The translations under genes were made by a program, and so were the position numbers. A stretch of DNA of 64,000 bases from Sphingomonas adhaesiva (GTDB lineage Bacteria; Pseudomonadota; Alphaproteobacteria; Sphingomonadales; Sphingomonadaceae): NCBI RefSeq assembly GCF_002374855.1, contig NZ_NWVC01000006.1:124001-188000 (forward strand). Reading direction: 5' to 3'. A model generated the notes under the pieces. The model was not told the DNA's origin and searched no databases. It saw only the letters and a list, made by a program, of their open reading frames with translations. Shown piece by piece: positions 34,979 to 43,717 of this stretch (position 1 is its first letter; each line of letters starts with the position of its first letter).

Positions 34979-36011
34979 AGTCGTCGTCGCCTGCCCCCAT
35001 CTGGATCGTCCCGTCCTTCGCCAGGTTGCGCGCGATCTGGATCATCACCTTCTGCGCATCCAGCACTTCGCTCAGCTTCATCGGGCCGCGCGCTTCCATA
35101 TCGTCGCGGATGCCGTCGGCGGCGCGCGCCGACATGCAGCCAAGGATCCGGTTGCGCGCGCTTTCCTCGACGCCCTTCAACGCCCGCGTCAGCGTGTCGC
35201 CGTCGACGTTGCGGATCAGCGTGCCCAGGTTCTTGTCGTCCATCTCCAGCAGGTTCTCGAAGACGAACATCGCCTCCTCGATCTGCCGGGCGATGTCGCG
35301 GTCCATCTTGAGCAGCTTGGGCATGACGCGCTGTTCCACCGACTTGCGCGCGCCCTGCAGCAGCTTGGCCGCCTCGCGCGCGCCGCCCAGCTGCAGCGAC
35401 GTGCCGCCGCCCGCGCCGCCGCCGTTGGTGCGGTTGGCGATCAGCGTGCGCAGCATGTCGACCGCCTCGGGCGTGATCGGCCCCAGCCGCGCGATGCGGT
35501 GCAGGATGTCGGGCTGGACCGCCTCGGGCAGCAGTTCCAGCACCTTGCTGCCGACCTCGGCATCCAGATTGGCGATCATCACCGCGGCGATCTGCGGATG
35601 CTCCTTGTCGAGCAGCGCGGCGATCTCGGTGGCGTCCAGCCAGTCGAGCAGGTCGATCTCGCACACCGCCTCGGCCGGGGTGATGCGCGCCAGCACGCTT
35701 TCGGCCTTTTCGGCGCCCAGCGCGCGGGTCATCACCGATTCCACCTTGCGCGTGGGATCGAAGGTGATGCCGGTGCGCTGCCGCGCGCACCCGACGAAAT
35801 TGTCGAGGACGAGCTGCACTTCCTCCTCGCTGACGTCCGCCACCGCGAACATCGCGCTGCCCAGGTTGCGGACCTCGTCCGGCTCCAGCTTCTGGAGGAT
35901 CGCGGCGGCTTCGTCGTCGCCGACCAGCATCATCAGCACCGCGGCGCGTTCCACCCCGGTGAAGGTGCGCGGCGGCGGGGCGGCGCCGGCGGCGGCCTGT
36001 TCCTCGCTCAC
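34971..36011 (-). CDS. fliG: Flagellar motor switch protein FliG
   Basis: The 346-aa C-ring protein links FliF to FliM and receives torque from the stators. The EHPQ motif (LDKEHPQIAAVMIANLDAEVGSKVLELLP), the middle domain and the C-terminal MFVFENLLEMDDKNLGTLIRNVDGDTLTRALKG helix with its charged residues are all present. The N-terminal 23 residues are Ala/Pro-rich. Length is normal (331 in E. coli). It overlaps fliF by 4 bases. Confidence 0.95.
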   Translation of the reverse strand: MSEEQAAAGAAPPPRTFTGVERAAVLMMLVGDDEAAAILQKLEPDEVRNLGSAMFAVADVSEEEVQLVLDNFVGCARQRTGITFDPTRKVESVMTRALGAEKAESVLARITPAEAVCEIDLLDWLDATEIAALLDKEHPQIAAVMIANLDAEVGSKVLELLPEAVQPDILHRIARLGPITPEAVDMLRTLIANRTNGGGAGGGTSLQLGGAREAAKLLQGARKSVEQRVMPKLLKMDRDIARQIEEAMFVFENLLEMDDKNLGTLIRNVDGDTLTRALKGVEESARNRILGCMSARAADGIRDDMEARGPMKLSEVLDAQKVMIQIARNLAKDGTIQMGAGDDDYV

Positions 36012-37768
36012 GACTTGGCGTCCGCGGCGATCATGTCGCGCACCGCCAGCGCGGCGCGCGCCGGATTGTCGCGGGTGAAGCCGCGCACCGCGTCGATCCG
36101 CTCGTCATAGCTGCGGCTGGTCTCGATCTGGTCGAGCCCGACCGGCTCGGCCACCTCGATGCCGTCGTCATCGTCGTCGTAATAGCCGGCCGCGTCGTCG
36201 GCGGCGCCGGCGGACGCGGCGCGGCGCTTGCGACGGCGCGCGGCCGGGGCGGGCAGCGCCTCGGCGGCGGCGGCGGCGGGCGCCTCCTCGCGCTTCTTCA
36301 TCAGCGCCTTGGCCAGCGGGCGGACGCCCAGCAGCAGCACCAGGAGCGCGATGATGACCGCGGTGGCATTGCGCGCGATCATCGGGACCAGCGCATTGTC
36401 GTACCATTTCGGCGCCGCCGCCGGCTCGGTCGCCGAATCGGCGAACTTGCGGCTGATGACGGTGACATTGTCGTTGCGCGCCTGGTCGAAGCCGACCGCG
36501 CCCTTCACCAGGTCGCTGATCTGGCCGATCTCCATCGCGGTGCGGCGGCCCTTGTCGGGATCGCGCAGCAGCACCGCGACCGACAGCCGCTTGATGCTGC
36601 CCGGCGCGTTGCGGGTGACCGACACTTCCTTGCCCAGGTCATAGGCGCGCTGGAACGCATCCGACTGTTTCGCCGGATCGGGCGCGGGCGCGCCGGCGGC
36701 GGGCGTGGGCGGGGTGGTGCCGGGGTTGCCGGTGGCCGGCTGCGGCGTCGACAGCTGCGCGGCGGGCGGCGGCGTGTTGCTCAGCGCGCCGGGGATGCCG
36801 CCGGGCGGGGCGGCAGTGGCCTGGTTGCCGGTCCAGTTGCCGGTTTCGGCGCGCAGCGCGCCCTGCTTGTCATAGCTTTCGCGCGTCGCGCTGGTTTCGT
36901 CGAGGTTGACGTCGGCCTGCACCTCGGCGGTGAAATTGCCCGCGCCGACCAGCGGGGTCAGCAGCTGGATCAGCTGCTGGCGGTACTTTTCCTCGACGCG
37001 GCGCTGGAAGTCGATCCGCGCGTCGTTGGCGGCATCGGGGCCGCTACCGTTCTTGGTCAGCAGCCCGCCGAGCTGGTCGACGATCGTCACCGCATCGGGC
37101 TTCATCCCCGGCACCGACGAGGCGACGAGGTTGACGATCGAGGAAACCTGCGCGTCGCTGAGCGAGCGGCCGCCCTGCAGCTTGAGCACCACCGAGGCGG
37201 ACGGCGAGGCATTGTCGCGCACGAACACGCTGGTTTCGGGCATGGCGAGGTGGACGCGCGCCTCCGCGACCGCGTCGATCTCCTGGATCGAGCGGGCCAG
37301 CTCGGTCTCGCGCGCCTGGCGCAGGCGCTCGCCCTCCACCGCCCGGCTGACGCCCATCGGCAGCTGGTCGAGGATCGCATAGCCGCCCGGCGCCGCCTTG
37401 GGCAGGCCCTGCCCGGCCAGCAGCAGCCGCGCCTTGGAATAATCCTCCTCCGCGACGGTCAGCGATCCGGTGGAATCGTCGATGTGGCTGGAAATGTTCG
37501 CGGCATTGAGCGCGGTGGTGACGGCGGCCTTGTCGCTGTCCGGCAGGCCGGAGAACAGCGTCTTCTGCGGCGGGGTGGACAGCGCCGACCACGCCAGCGC
37601 GGCGCCGCCGATCAGGCTGACCATCAGCGCCATCGGCCCCGCGCGGCGTACCGCGGGCTGCGCGAACACGCCCTGGATCTGGCGCAGCGGGTTGGCGAAC
37701 CGTTCCGGCACCATCGTGACGGGCACCGGCTGCTGCGGCTGCGATGTGGGTGCGAGAGCGTTGCTCAT
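36008..37768 (-). CDS. fliF: Flagellar MS-ring protein FliF
   Basis: The 586-aa protein has two membrane helices (about residues 43-62 and 465-485) flanking a large periplasmic part with the YscJ/FliF ring-building domains (KTLFSGLPDSDKAAVTTALN, LAMPETSVFVRDNASPSASVVLKLQ). The cytoplasmic C-terminus, which binds FliG, includes an unusual basic then Asp-rich stretch (RRRKRR, DDDDD). It assembles first and nucleates the basal body. It is separated from fliE by one base. Confidence 0.94.
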   Translation of the reverse strand: MSNALAPTSQPQQPVPVTMVPERFANPLRQIQGVFAQPAVRRAGPMALMVSLIGGAALAWSALSTPPQKTLFSGLPDSDKAAVTTALNAANISSHIDDSTGSLTVAEEDYSKARLLLAGQGLPKAAPGGYAILDQLPMGVSRAVEGERLRQARETELARSIQEIDAVAEARVHLAMPETSVFVRDNASPSASVVLKLQGGRSLSDAQVSSIVNLVASSVPGMKPDAVTIVDQLGGLLTKNGSGPDAANDARIDFQRRVEEKYRQQLIQLLTPLVGAGNFTAEVQADVNLDETSATRESYDKQGALRAETGNWTGNQATAAPPGGIPGALSNTPPPAAQLSTPQPATGNPGTTPPTPAAGAPAPDPAKQSDAFQRAYDLGKEVSVTRNAPGSIKRLSVAVLLRDPDKGRRTAMEIGQISDLVKGAVGFDQARNDNVTVISRKFADSATEPAAAPKWYDNALVPMIARNATAVIIALLVLLLGVRPLAKALMKKREEAPAAAAAEALPAPAARRRKRRAASAGAADDAAGYYDDDDDGIEVAEPVGLDQIETSRSYDERIDAVRGFTRDNPARAALAVRDMIAADAKS

Positions 37769-37769
37769 G

Positions 37770-38128
37770 TTACACCGGCATACTCATGATGTCCTTGTAG
37801 GCGGACAGGATCTTGTTGCGGACCTGCAGCGTCGCCTCGAACCCGACGGACGCTTCCTGGCGGGCCAGCATCACCTTGGCGATGTCGACCGTCTCGCCGC
37901 GTTCATAGGCTTCCGACAGCGCCGACGCCTTCTGCTGGCCGTCGTTCACCTTGGCGATCGCCGACTGCATCGTGTCGGCGAAGCTGGCGGCGCCGGATGC
38001 CTTGCCGACCGGCTCGGGCGCGCTCGCCGGCGCGGGGGCGGCGGCGCGGCTCAGCGCGGCGTTGCGTTCCAGGATCTGCGCGCGCAGCGCCATCACCCGG
38101 TCGACGCCGCCGATCCCGGCGACCCCGC

Positions 38129-38132
<4 letters not shown>
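37770..38132 (-). CDS. fliE: Flagellar hook-basal body complex protein FliE
   Basis: The 120-aa adaptor joins the MS-ring to the rod. The family pattern is visible in [69 protein letters not shown], with the conserved end YKDIMxMPV. The gene starts within the last codons of the flbD gene (4-base overlap), so activator and basal body genes are one transcript. Confidence 0.94.
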
Positions 38133-39430
<1,298 letters not shown>

Positions 39431-39507
39431 GATCTTCGAATCCCTCAATCTGACGAGGGTTGGAATGCGACCGAAATGGTTAACGCCGGGTATCGTTTGC
39501 CGCCCGG

Positions 39508-39524
39508 CGGCAGATTTTTTCCGG
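39508..39524 (-). promoter_or_regulatory. Candidate FlbD-type dyad upstream of the flbD operon
   Basis: On the minus strand it reads CCGGAAAAAATCTGCCG. It shares CCGG-M-AAA and TGCCG at the same spacing with the sites at 39645 and 49231. Position about 80 bases upstream of flbD would suit autoregulation, as described for Caulobacter FlbD on its own operon. Assignment to this protein is inferred. Confidence 0.4.
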
Positions 39525-39638
39525 GCGCGCGTACCGGCGCCACGCGCGCCCTCGTGCACGGGCGCATCGCGCGCGCGCGAGGTGCCCCGGCGGGCCGGCC
39601 ACCGGCAAGTCCCGGCAGGGGGCCGGCAAGAATTTTCC

Positions 39639-39665
39639 TAAAGACCGGCAAAACCCTGCCGTTTT
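39639..39665 (+). promoter_or_regulatory. Sigma-28 (FliA) promoter of fliC1
   Basis: The sequence is TAAAGACC, an 11-base spacer, then GCCGTTTT, close to the FliA consensus TAAAGTTT-N11-GCCGATAA. The same CTAAAG...GNCGTTT arrangement with the same spacer precedes fliC2, fliC3 and flgM. A leader of about 65 bases follows. Confidence 0.85.
39645..39661 (+). promoter_or_regulatory. Candidate FlbD-type dyad inside the fliC1 promoter
   Basis: CCGGCAAAACCCTGCCG, with arms CGGCA and TGCCG, fills the spacer of the sigma-28 promoter. If bound, it would exclude FliA from fliC1 but not from fliC2 or fliC3, which lack the dyad. Confidence 0.35.
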
Positions 39666-39736
39666 GCTGGTCAGACGGCGCGGATCACCTGCCTTCCGAG
39701 GGGGCTGGCGGGGTTAGGCGACGCAGGAGACCACCC

Positions 39737-40573
39737 ATGACCGTAATCAGTTCGAACACCTCGGCGCTGCGCGCCACCAACGCCAACGCGCTCGCCAGCA
39801 AGGACCTGACGACCGCGATGCAGCGGCTGTCGACCGGCAAGCGCATCAACTCGGCGAAGGACGACGCCGCCGGCCTCGCGATCAGCGCGTCGATGACCTC
39901 GCAGATCCGCGGCATGGCGCAGGGCATCCGCAACGCCAACGACGGCATCTCGATGGCGCAGACCGCCGAAGGCGCGCTGGACGAAGTCGGCAACATGCTG
40001 CAGCGCATGCGCGAACTGACGGTGCAGGCCGCCAACGGCAGCTACAGCTCGACCGACCTCACCAACATCAAGAGCGAGATGGACCAGCTGGCCAAGCAGG
40101 TGAACGGCGTGATGACCAACACGCAGTTCAACGGCGTGTCGCTGTTCCCGACGACCGCGGCGACCAAGTCGATCCAGGCCGGTGCCGAGGGTGCCGACGC
40201 GATCAGCATGACGTTCCAGGCGCCGACGATCAGCAGCGCCGTCACCGCCGGCCCGCCCGCGGTGTCTGCGGTCGACGTGACCGCCGCGTCGCCGAACTGG
40301 ACGACCAACATCGACGCCTTCGACACCGCGATCGCCAACGTGTCGAACAAGCGCGCGGAATTCGGCGCGGTGCAGAACCGCATCGAATCGGCGGTCAACA
40401 ACATGACCACCAACATGACCAACCTGACCGACGCGCGCAGCCGCATCGAAGACGCGGACTTCTCCACCGAGACGACCGCGCTCGCCAAGGCGCAGATCCT
40501 CAGCCAGGCGTCGACCGCGATGCTCTCGCAGGCCAACCAGTCGCAGCAGAGCGTGCTCAAGCTGCTGCAGTAA
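39737..40573 (+). CDS. fliC1: Flagellin, copy 1 of 3
   Basis: The 278-aa flagellin consists mainly of the conserved D0/D1 parts: N-terminal [14 protein letters not shown]...[17 protein letters not shown] and C-terminal [38 protein letters not shown]. The central variable domain is very short, giving a thin filament subunit. It differs from copy 3 at 8 positions. It has a CAGGAG ribosome site, its own sigma-28 promoter and an intrinsic terminator at 40615-40645. FliS and FliD of the same cluster are its chaperone and cap. Confidence 0.96.
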   Translation: MTVISSNTSALRATNANALASKDLTTAMQRLSTGKRINSAKDDAAGLAISASMTSQIRGMAQGIRNANDGISMAQTAEGALDEVGNMLQRMRELTVQAANGSYSSTDLTNIKSEMDQLAKQVNGVMTNTQFNGVSLFPTTAATKSIQAGAEGADAISMTFQAPTISSAVTAGPPAVSAVDVTAASPNWTTNIDAFDTAIANVSNKRAEFGAVQNRIESAVNNMTTNMTNLTDARSRIEDADFSTETTALAKAQILSQASTAMLSQANQSQQSVLKLLQ

Positions 40574-40614
40574 TCCGCGACCCCCGGGCCAGGCCCATCG
40601 TCCGACCCCTGCGA

Positions 40615-40645
40615 CCCCGCCGGCGATCGCGCCGGCGGGGTTTCG
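40615..40645 (+). terminator. Intrinsic terminator of fliC1
   Basis: A perfect 11-bp stem (CCCCGCCGGCG with CGCCGGCGGGG) closes a four-base ATCG loop and is followed by TTTCG. It isolates fliC1 from the fliC2 promoter 24 bases further on. Confidence 0.85.
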
Positions 40646-40668
40646 TCGTGCCGACCCGAAAAAATGCC

Positions 40669-40695
40669 TAAAGTCGCATCAACCATGGTCGTTTG
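40669..40695 (+). promoter_or_regulatory. Sigma-28 (FliA) promoter of fliC2
   Basis: TAAAGTCG, an 11-base spacer and GTCGTTTG. One base differs from the GCCG of the fliC1 and fliC3 promoters, which may make this copy weaker or differently timed. Confidence 0.8.
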
Positions 40696-40758
40696 TGGTG
40701 TCAGCGACGGTCCGACGCCTCGGGGGCGGCGGCGGCGCGACAACCACGGAGGGTCACG

Positions 40759-41595
40759 ATGACCGTTATCGCTTCCAATACCGCGGCGCTGCGCGCCACC
40801 AATGCCTCGTCGCTCGCCAGCAAGGACCTGACGACCGCGATGCAGCGCCTGTCGACCGGCAAGCGCATCAATTCGGCGAAGGACGACGCCGCCGGCCTCG
40901 CGATCGGCGCGTCGATGACGTCGCAGATCCGCGGCATGGCGCAGGGTATCCGCAACGCCAACGACGGCATCTCGATGGCGCAGACCGCCGAAGGCGCGCT
41001 GGACGAGGTGAGCAACATGCTGCAGCGCATGCGCGAACTGACGGTGCAGGCCGCCAACGGCAGCTACAGCCCCAACGACCTCACCAACATCAAGAGCGAA
41101 ATGGACCAGCTGGCCAAGCAGGTGAACGGCGTGATGAGCAACACGCAGTTCAACGGCGTGTCGCTGTTCCCGGCGACCGCGGCGACCAAGGCGATCCAGG
41201 CCGGTGCCGAGGGCGCCGACGCGATCAGCATGACGCTGCAGGCGCCCACGCTGTCCAGCGCGATCGCCGCCGGCCCGCCGGTCGTCTCCGCGGTCGACGT
41301 GACCGCCGCGTCGCCGAACTGGACGACCAACATCGACGCCTTCGACACCGCGATCGCCAACGTGTCGAACAAGCGCGCCGAGCTGGGCGCGGTGCAGAAC
41401 CGCATCGAATCGGCGGTCAACAACATGACCACCAACATGACCAACCTGTCCGATGCGCGCAGCCGCATCGAGGACGCGGACTTCTCGACCGAGACGACCG
41501 CGCTCGCCAAGGCGCAGATCCTCAGCCAGGCGTCGACCGCGATGCTGTCGCAGGCCAACCAGTCGCAGCAGGGCGTGCTCAAGCTGCTCGGCTAA
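40759..41595 (+). CDS. fliC2: Flagellin, copy 2 of 3
   Basis: This 278-aa flagellin has the same architecture as its neighbours but is the most divergent: 18 residues differ from copy 3, clustered in the short central region (for example [19 protein letters not shown] instead of [19 protein letters not shown]). ACGGAGGG precedes the ATG. It has its own promoter and a strong terminator. The divergence in exposed parts suggests a distinct minor filament protein or a segment-specific role, as known for multi-flagellin alphaproteobacteria. Confidence 0.96.
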   Translation: MTVIASNTAALRATNASSLASKDLTTAMQRLSTGKRINSAKDDAAGLAIGASMTSQIRGMAQGIRNANDGISMAQTAEGALDEVSNMLQRMRELTVQAANGSYSPNDLTNIKSEMDQLAKQVNGVMSNTQFNGVSLFPATAATKAIQAGAEGADAISMTLQAPTLSSAIAAGPPVVSAVDVTAASPNWTTNIDAFDTAIANVSNKRAELGAVQNRIESAVNNMTTNMTNLSDARSRIEDADFSTETTALAKAQILSQASTAMLSQANQSQQGVLKLLG

Positions 41596-41655
41596 CGACC
41601 GGCTCGTCTGCACCGGCGCCCTTCGCCCCCGAACCTGGGGCGTCGGTGCCGACCG

Positions 41656-41692
41656 GAACCCCGTCGCCTGTCATGGGCGACGGGGTTCTTTT
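41656..41692 (+). terminator. Intrinsic terminator of fliC2
   Basis: A perfect 13-bp stem (GAACCCCGTCGCC with GGCGACGGGGTTC) with a seven-base loop is followed by TTTT. It ends 23 bases before the fliC3 promoter. Confidence 0.88.
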
Positions 41693-41714
41693 CGCCGACG
41701 TGCGACAAAAATCC

Positions 41715-41741
41715 TAAAGCGCGCCCGATGACGGCCGTTTC
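41715..41741 (+). promoter_or_regulatory. Sigma-28 (FliA) promoter of fliC3
   Basis: TAAAGCGC, an 11-base spacer and GCCGTTTC; it is preceded by ATCC as part of the shared CCTAAAG core. The leaders of fliC2 and fliC3 also share a GGCGGCGGCGGCGC stretch before the ribosome site. Confidence 0.83.
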
Positions 41742-41815
41742 TCCCTGCAGCGACGATCCAATGCCCGGCCCGATGCCTGGCGGCGGCGGCGGCGCAGCAC
41801 TTCAGGGAGGTCCCG

Positions 41816-42652
41816 ATGACCGTTATCGCTTCGAATACCTCGGCGCTGCGCGCCACCAACGCCAACGCGCTCGCCAGCAAGGACCTGACGACCGCGATGC
41901 AGCGCCTGTCGACCGGCAAGCGCATCAACTCGGCGAAGGACGATGCCGCCGGCCTCGCGATCGGCGCGTCGATGACCTCGCAGATCCGCGGCATGGCGCA
42001 GGGCATCCGCAACGCCAACGACGGCATCTCGATGGCGCAGACCGCCGAAGGCGCGCTGGACGAGGTCGGCAACATGCTGCAGCGCATGCGCGAACTGACG
42101 GTGCAGGCCGCCAACGGCAGCTACAGCCCAACCGACCTGTCGAACATCAAGAGCGAGATGGACCAGCTGGCCAAGCAGGTGAACGGCGTGATGACCAACA
42201 CGCAGTTCAACGGCGTGTCGCTGTTCCCGGCGACCGCGGCGACCAAGTCGATCCAGGCCGGTGCCGAGGGTGCCGACGCGATCAGCATGACGTTCCAGGC
42301 GCCGACGATCAGCAGCGCCGTCACTGCCGGCCCGCCCGCGGTGTCCGCGGTCGACGTGACCGCCGCGTCGCCGAACTGGACGACCAACATCGATGCCTTC
42401 GACACCGCGATCTCGAACGTGTCGAACAAGCGCGCGGAATTCGGCGCGATCCAGAATCGCATCGAATCGGCGGTCAACAACATGACCACCAACATGACCA
42501 ACCTTACCGACGCGCGCAGCCGCATCGAGGACGCGGACTTCTCCACCGAGACGACCGCGCTCGCCAAGGCGCAGATCCTCAGCCAGGCATCGACCGCGAT
42601 GCTGTCCCAGGCCAACCAGTCGCAGCAGAGCGTGCTCAAGCTGCTCGGCTAA
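41816..42652 (+). CDS. fliC3: Flagellin, copy 3 of 3
   Basis: The 278-aa flagellin is nearly identical to copy 1 (changes at residues 5, 50, 104, 108, 139, two in the central to C-terminal helix and the last residue). It has a good GGGAGG ribosome site and its own sigma-28 promoter; a terminator-like hairpin follows. The near-identity with the non-adjacent copy 1 suggests recent duplication or gene conversion between copies 1 and 3. Confidence 0.96.
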   Translation: MTVIASNTSALRATNANALASKDLTTAMQRLSTGKRINSAKDDAAGLAIGASMTSQIRGMAQGIRNANDGISMAQTAEGALDEVGNMLQRMRELTVQAANGSYSPTDLSNIKSEMDQLAKQVNGVMTNTQFNGVSLFPATAATKSIQAGAEGADAISMTFQAPTISSAVTAGPPAVSAVDVTAASPNWTTNIDAFDTAISNVSNKRAEFGAIQNRIESAVNNMTTNMTNLTDARSRIEDADFSTETTALAKAQILSQASTAMLSQANQSQQSVLKLLG

Positions 42653-42704
42653 GCGACGGGTGGGGCCGCTGTCCCCCCGCGGCGGCCCGTTACCGCTGAC
42701 GCGC

Positions 42705-42742
42705 GACACCCCGGCGACCGACCTGTCGGCCGCCGGGGTGTC
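42705..42742. terminator. Hairpin between fliC3 and the 49-aa ORF, possibly bidirectional
   Basis: A perfect 12-bp stem (GACACCCCGGCG with CGCCGGGGTGTC) encloses a 14-base loop that itself has CCGAC/GTCGG complementarity. There is no T-run on either side. It lies between the convergent ends of fliC3 and the small minus-strand ORF. Confidence 0.55.
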
Positions 42743-42752
42743 GTCGTGCCCG

Positions 42753-42902
42753 CTATTCGCCGCCCTGCACGGTCAGGTCGTCGGGGTTGTCGTCGGGTTC
42801 GCCGGCGGGGCGGTCCCCCTGGCTGTCGGGGGCGCGCGGTTCCTCGGTCAGGCCCGGTGCGGGTGCCGGCTCGTGATCGTCGTGGCGGCGTGGGTCGGTC
42901 AT
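42753..42902 (-). CDS. 49-aa acidic small protein downstream of fliA
   Basis: A 49-aa ORF starts at an ATG with GGAGA 8 bases upstream and begins 47 bases after the fliA stop on the same strand. The product is rich in Asp, Glu, Pro and Gly and probably unfolded (MTDPRRHDDHEPAPAPG). No family was recognised. The ribosome site and the hairpin directly behind the stop support expression. Confidence 0.4.
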   Translation of the reverse strand: MTDPRRHDDHEPAPAPGLTEEPRAPDSQGDRPAGEPDDNPDDLTVQGGE

Positions 42903-42949
42903 GCGATCGTCTCCGGCGTGGGGCAGGGCGCCCCCGCGCTGACAACGCC

Positions 42950-43717
42950 TTACCCCGCGCCGCGCTGCATCGCCTTCTTCAGCCGGGCGTGCGCCGATGC
43001 CTTGATCTGGCAGACGCGCGCCGATCCGACGCCCAGCACCTGGCCGATCTCCTCCAGGTTCAGTTCCTCGACGTGGTACAGCTGGATGACCATCTGTTCG
43101 CGCTCGGGCAGCGTCGCGATCGCGGCGACCAGCCGGTCGCGCGTCTGCGCTTCGGACAGTTGCTCGAACGCATCGGGCGTGTCGCTGGCGAACCACGGCT
43201 GGTCGTCGGCATAGACCTCGTCGATCGATTCGTACTTCACCGCCTCGGCGGCGGCATATTCGGCGCGCATCTTCTCGACCGTGACGCCCAGCCGCTCGGC
43301 CAGCTCGCGGTCGGTGGGCGCGCGGCGCAGCTCGCCCGACAGCTGGTTGACCGCGCGCGCATAGTCGCGCCGCCGGCGGATCGCGCCGCGCGTCATCGCG
43401 GCATGGCGGCGCAGCTCGTCGATCATCGCGCCGCGCAGCCGCGTGACGAGATACTGCTTGAGCGTCACCTGCCCGCGGTCCTCGAACGTGGCGACCGCCT
43501 CGACCAGCGCGACCAGCCCGACCTGGATCAGGTCCTCGACCTCGATCGCGGTCGAGACCGAGCCGTGGACGTGCCACGCCAGCCGCCGGACCAGCGGCAG
43601 GTGCGTCTGCACCAGCGCATTGTCGTCTCGCGCGCGCGCGCGTGGACTATAGGTGAGCGGCGCGGCGTCCAGCGGGGTCGCGTCGGCGAACGCGCCCTTC
43701 ATCGGCTCGGCGCTCAT
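42950..43717 (-). CDS. fliA: RNA polymerase sigma-28 factor FliA
   Basis: The 255-aa sigma factor has region 2 (VQTHLPLVRRLAWHVHGSVSTAIEVEDLIQVGLVALVEAVATFEDRGQVTLKQYLVTRLRGAMIDELRR), region 3 and region 4 (LPEREQMVIQLYHVEELNLEEIGQVLGVGSARVCQIKASA), all typical of FliA. It recognises the CTAAAG-N15-GNCGTTT promoters seen at the flagellin and flgM genes. The ATG overlaps the flhA stop (ATGA), so it is made with the export gate under a sigma-54 promoter. Its anti-sigma factor FlgM is encoded 3.3 kb away. Confidence 0.93.
   Translation of the reverse strand: MSAEPMKGAFADATPLDAAPLTYSPRARARDDNALVQTHLPLVRRLAWHVHGSVSTAIEVEDLIQVGLVALVEAVATFEDRGQVTLKQYLVTRLRGAMIDELRRHAAMTRGAIRRRRDYARAVNQLSGELRRAPTDRELAERLGVTVEKMRAEYAAAEAVKYESIDEVYADDQPWFASDTPDAFEQLSEAQTRDRLVAAIATLPEREQMVIQLYHVEELNLEEIGQVLGVGSARVCQIKASAHARLKKAMQRGAG

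Larger units (their letters stand above)
39431..39736. promoter_or_regulatory. Divergent regulatory region flbD / fliC1
   Basis: About 300 bases separate the flbD operon (minus) from the first flagellin gene (plus). The region holds the sigma-28 promoter of fliC1 (39639-39665) and two CCGG-M-AAA-N4-TGCCG dyads (39508-39524 on the minus strand and 39645-39661). I found no sigma-54 site with correct spacing before flbD, so a housekeeping promoter is likely for that operon. Confidence 0.6.

Noticed and set aside
39508..39524. A possible sigma-54 promoter of flbD (GG...GC on the minus strand)
   Set aside because: GG and GC are 9 bases apart, not 10, and TGGCACG is not matched. The element fits the dyad family better.
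39737..42652. Three long direct repeats that might suggest a composite mobile element
   Set aside because: They are flagellin genes with their own promoters and terminators; no transposase or terminal inverted repeats are present.
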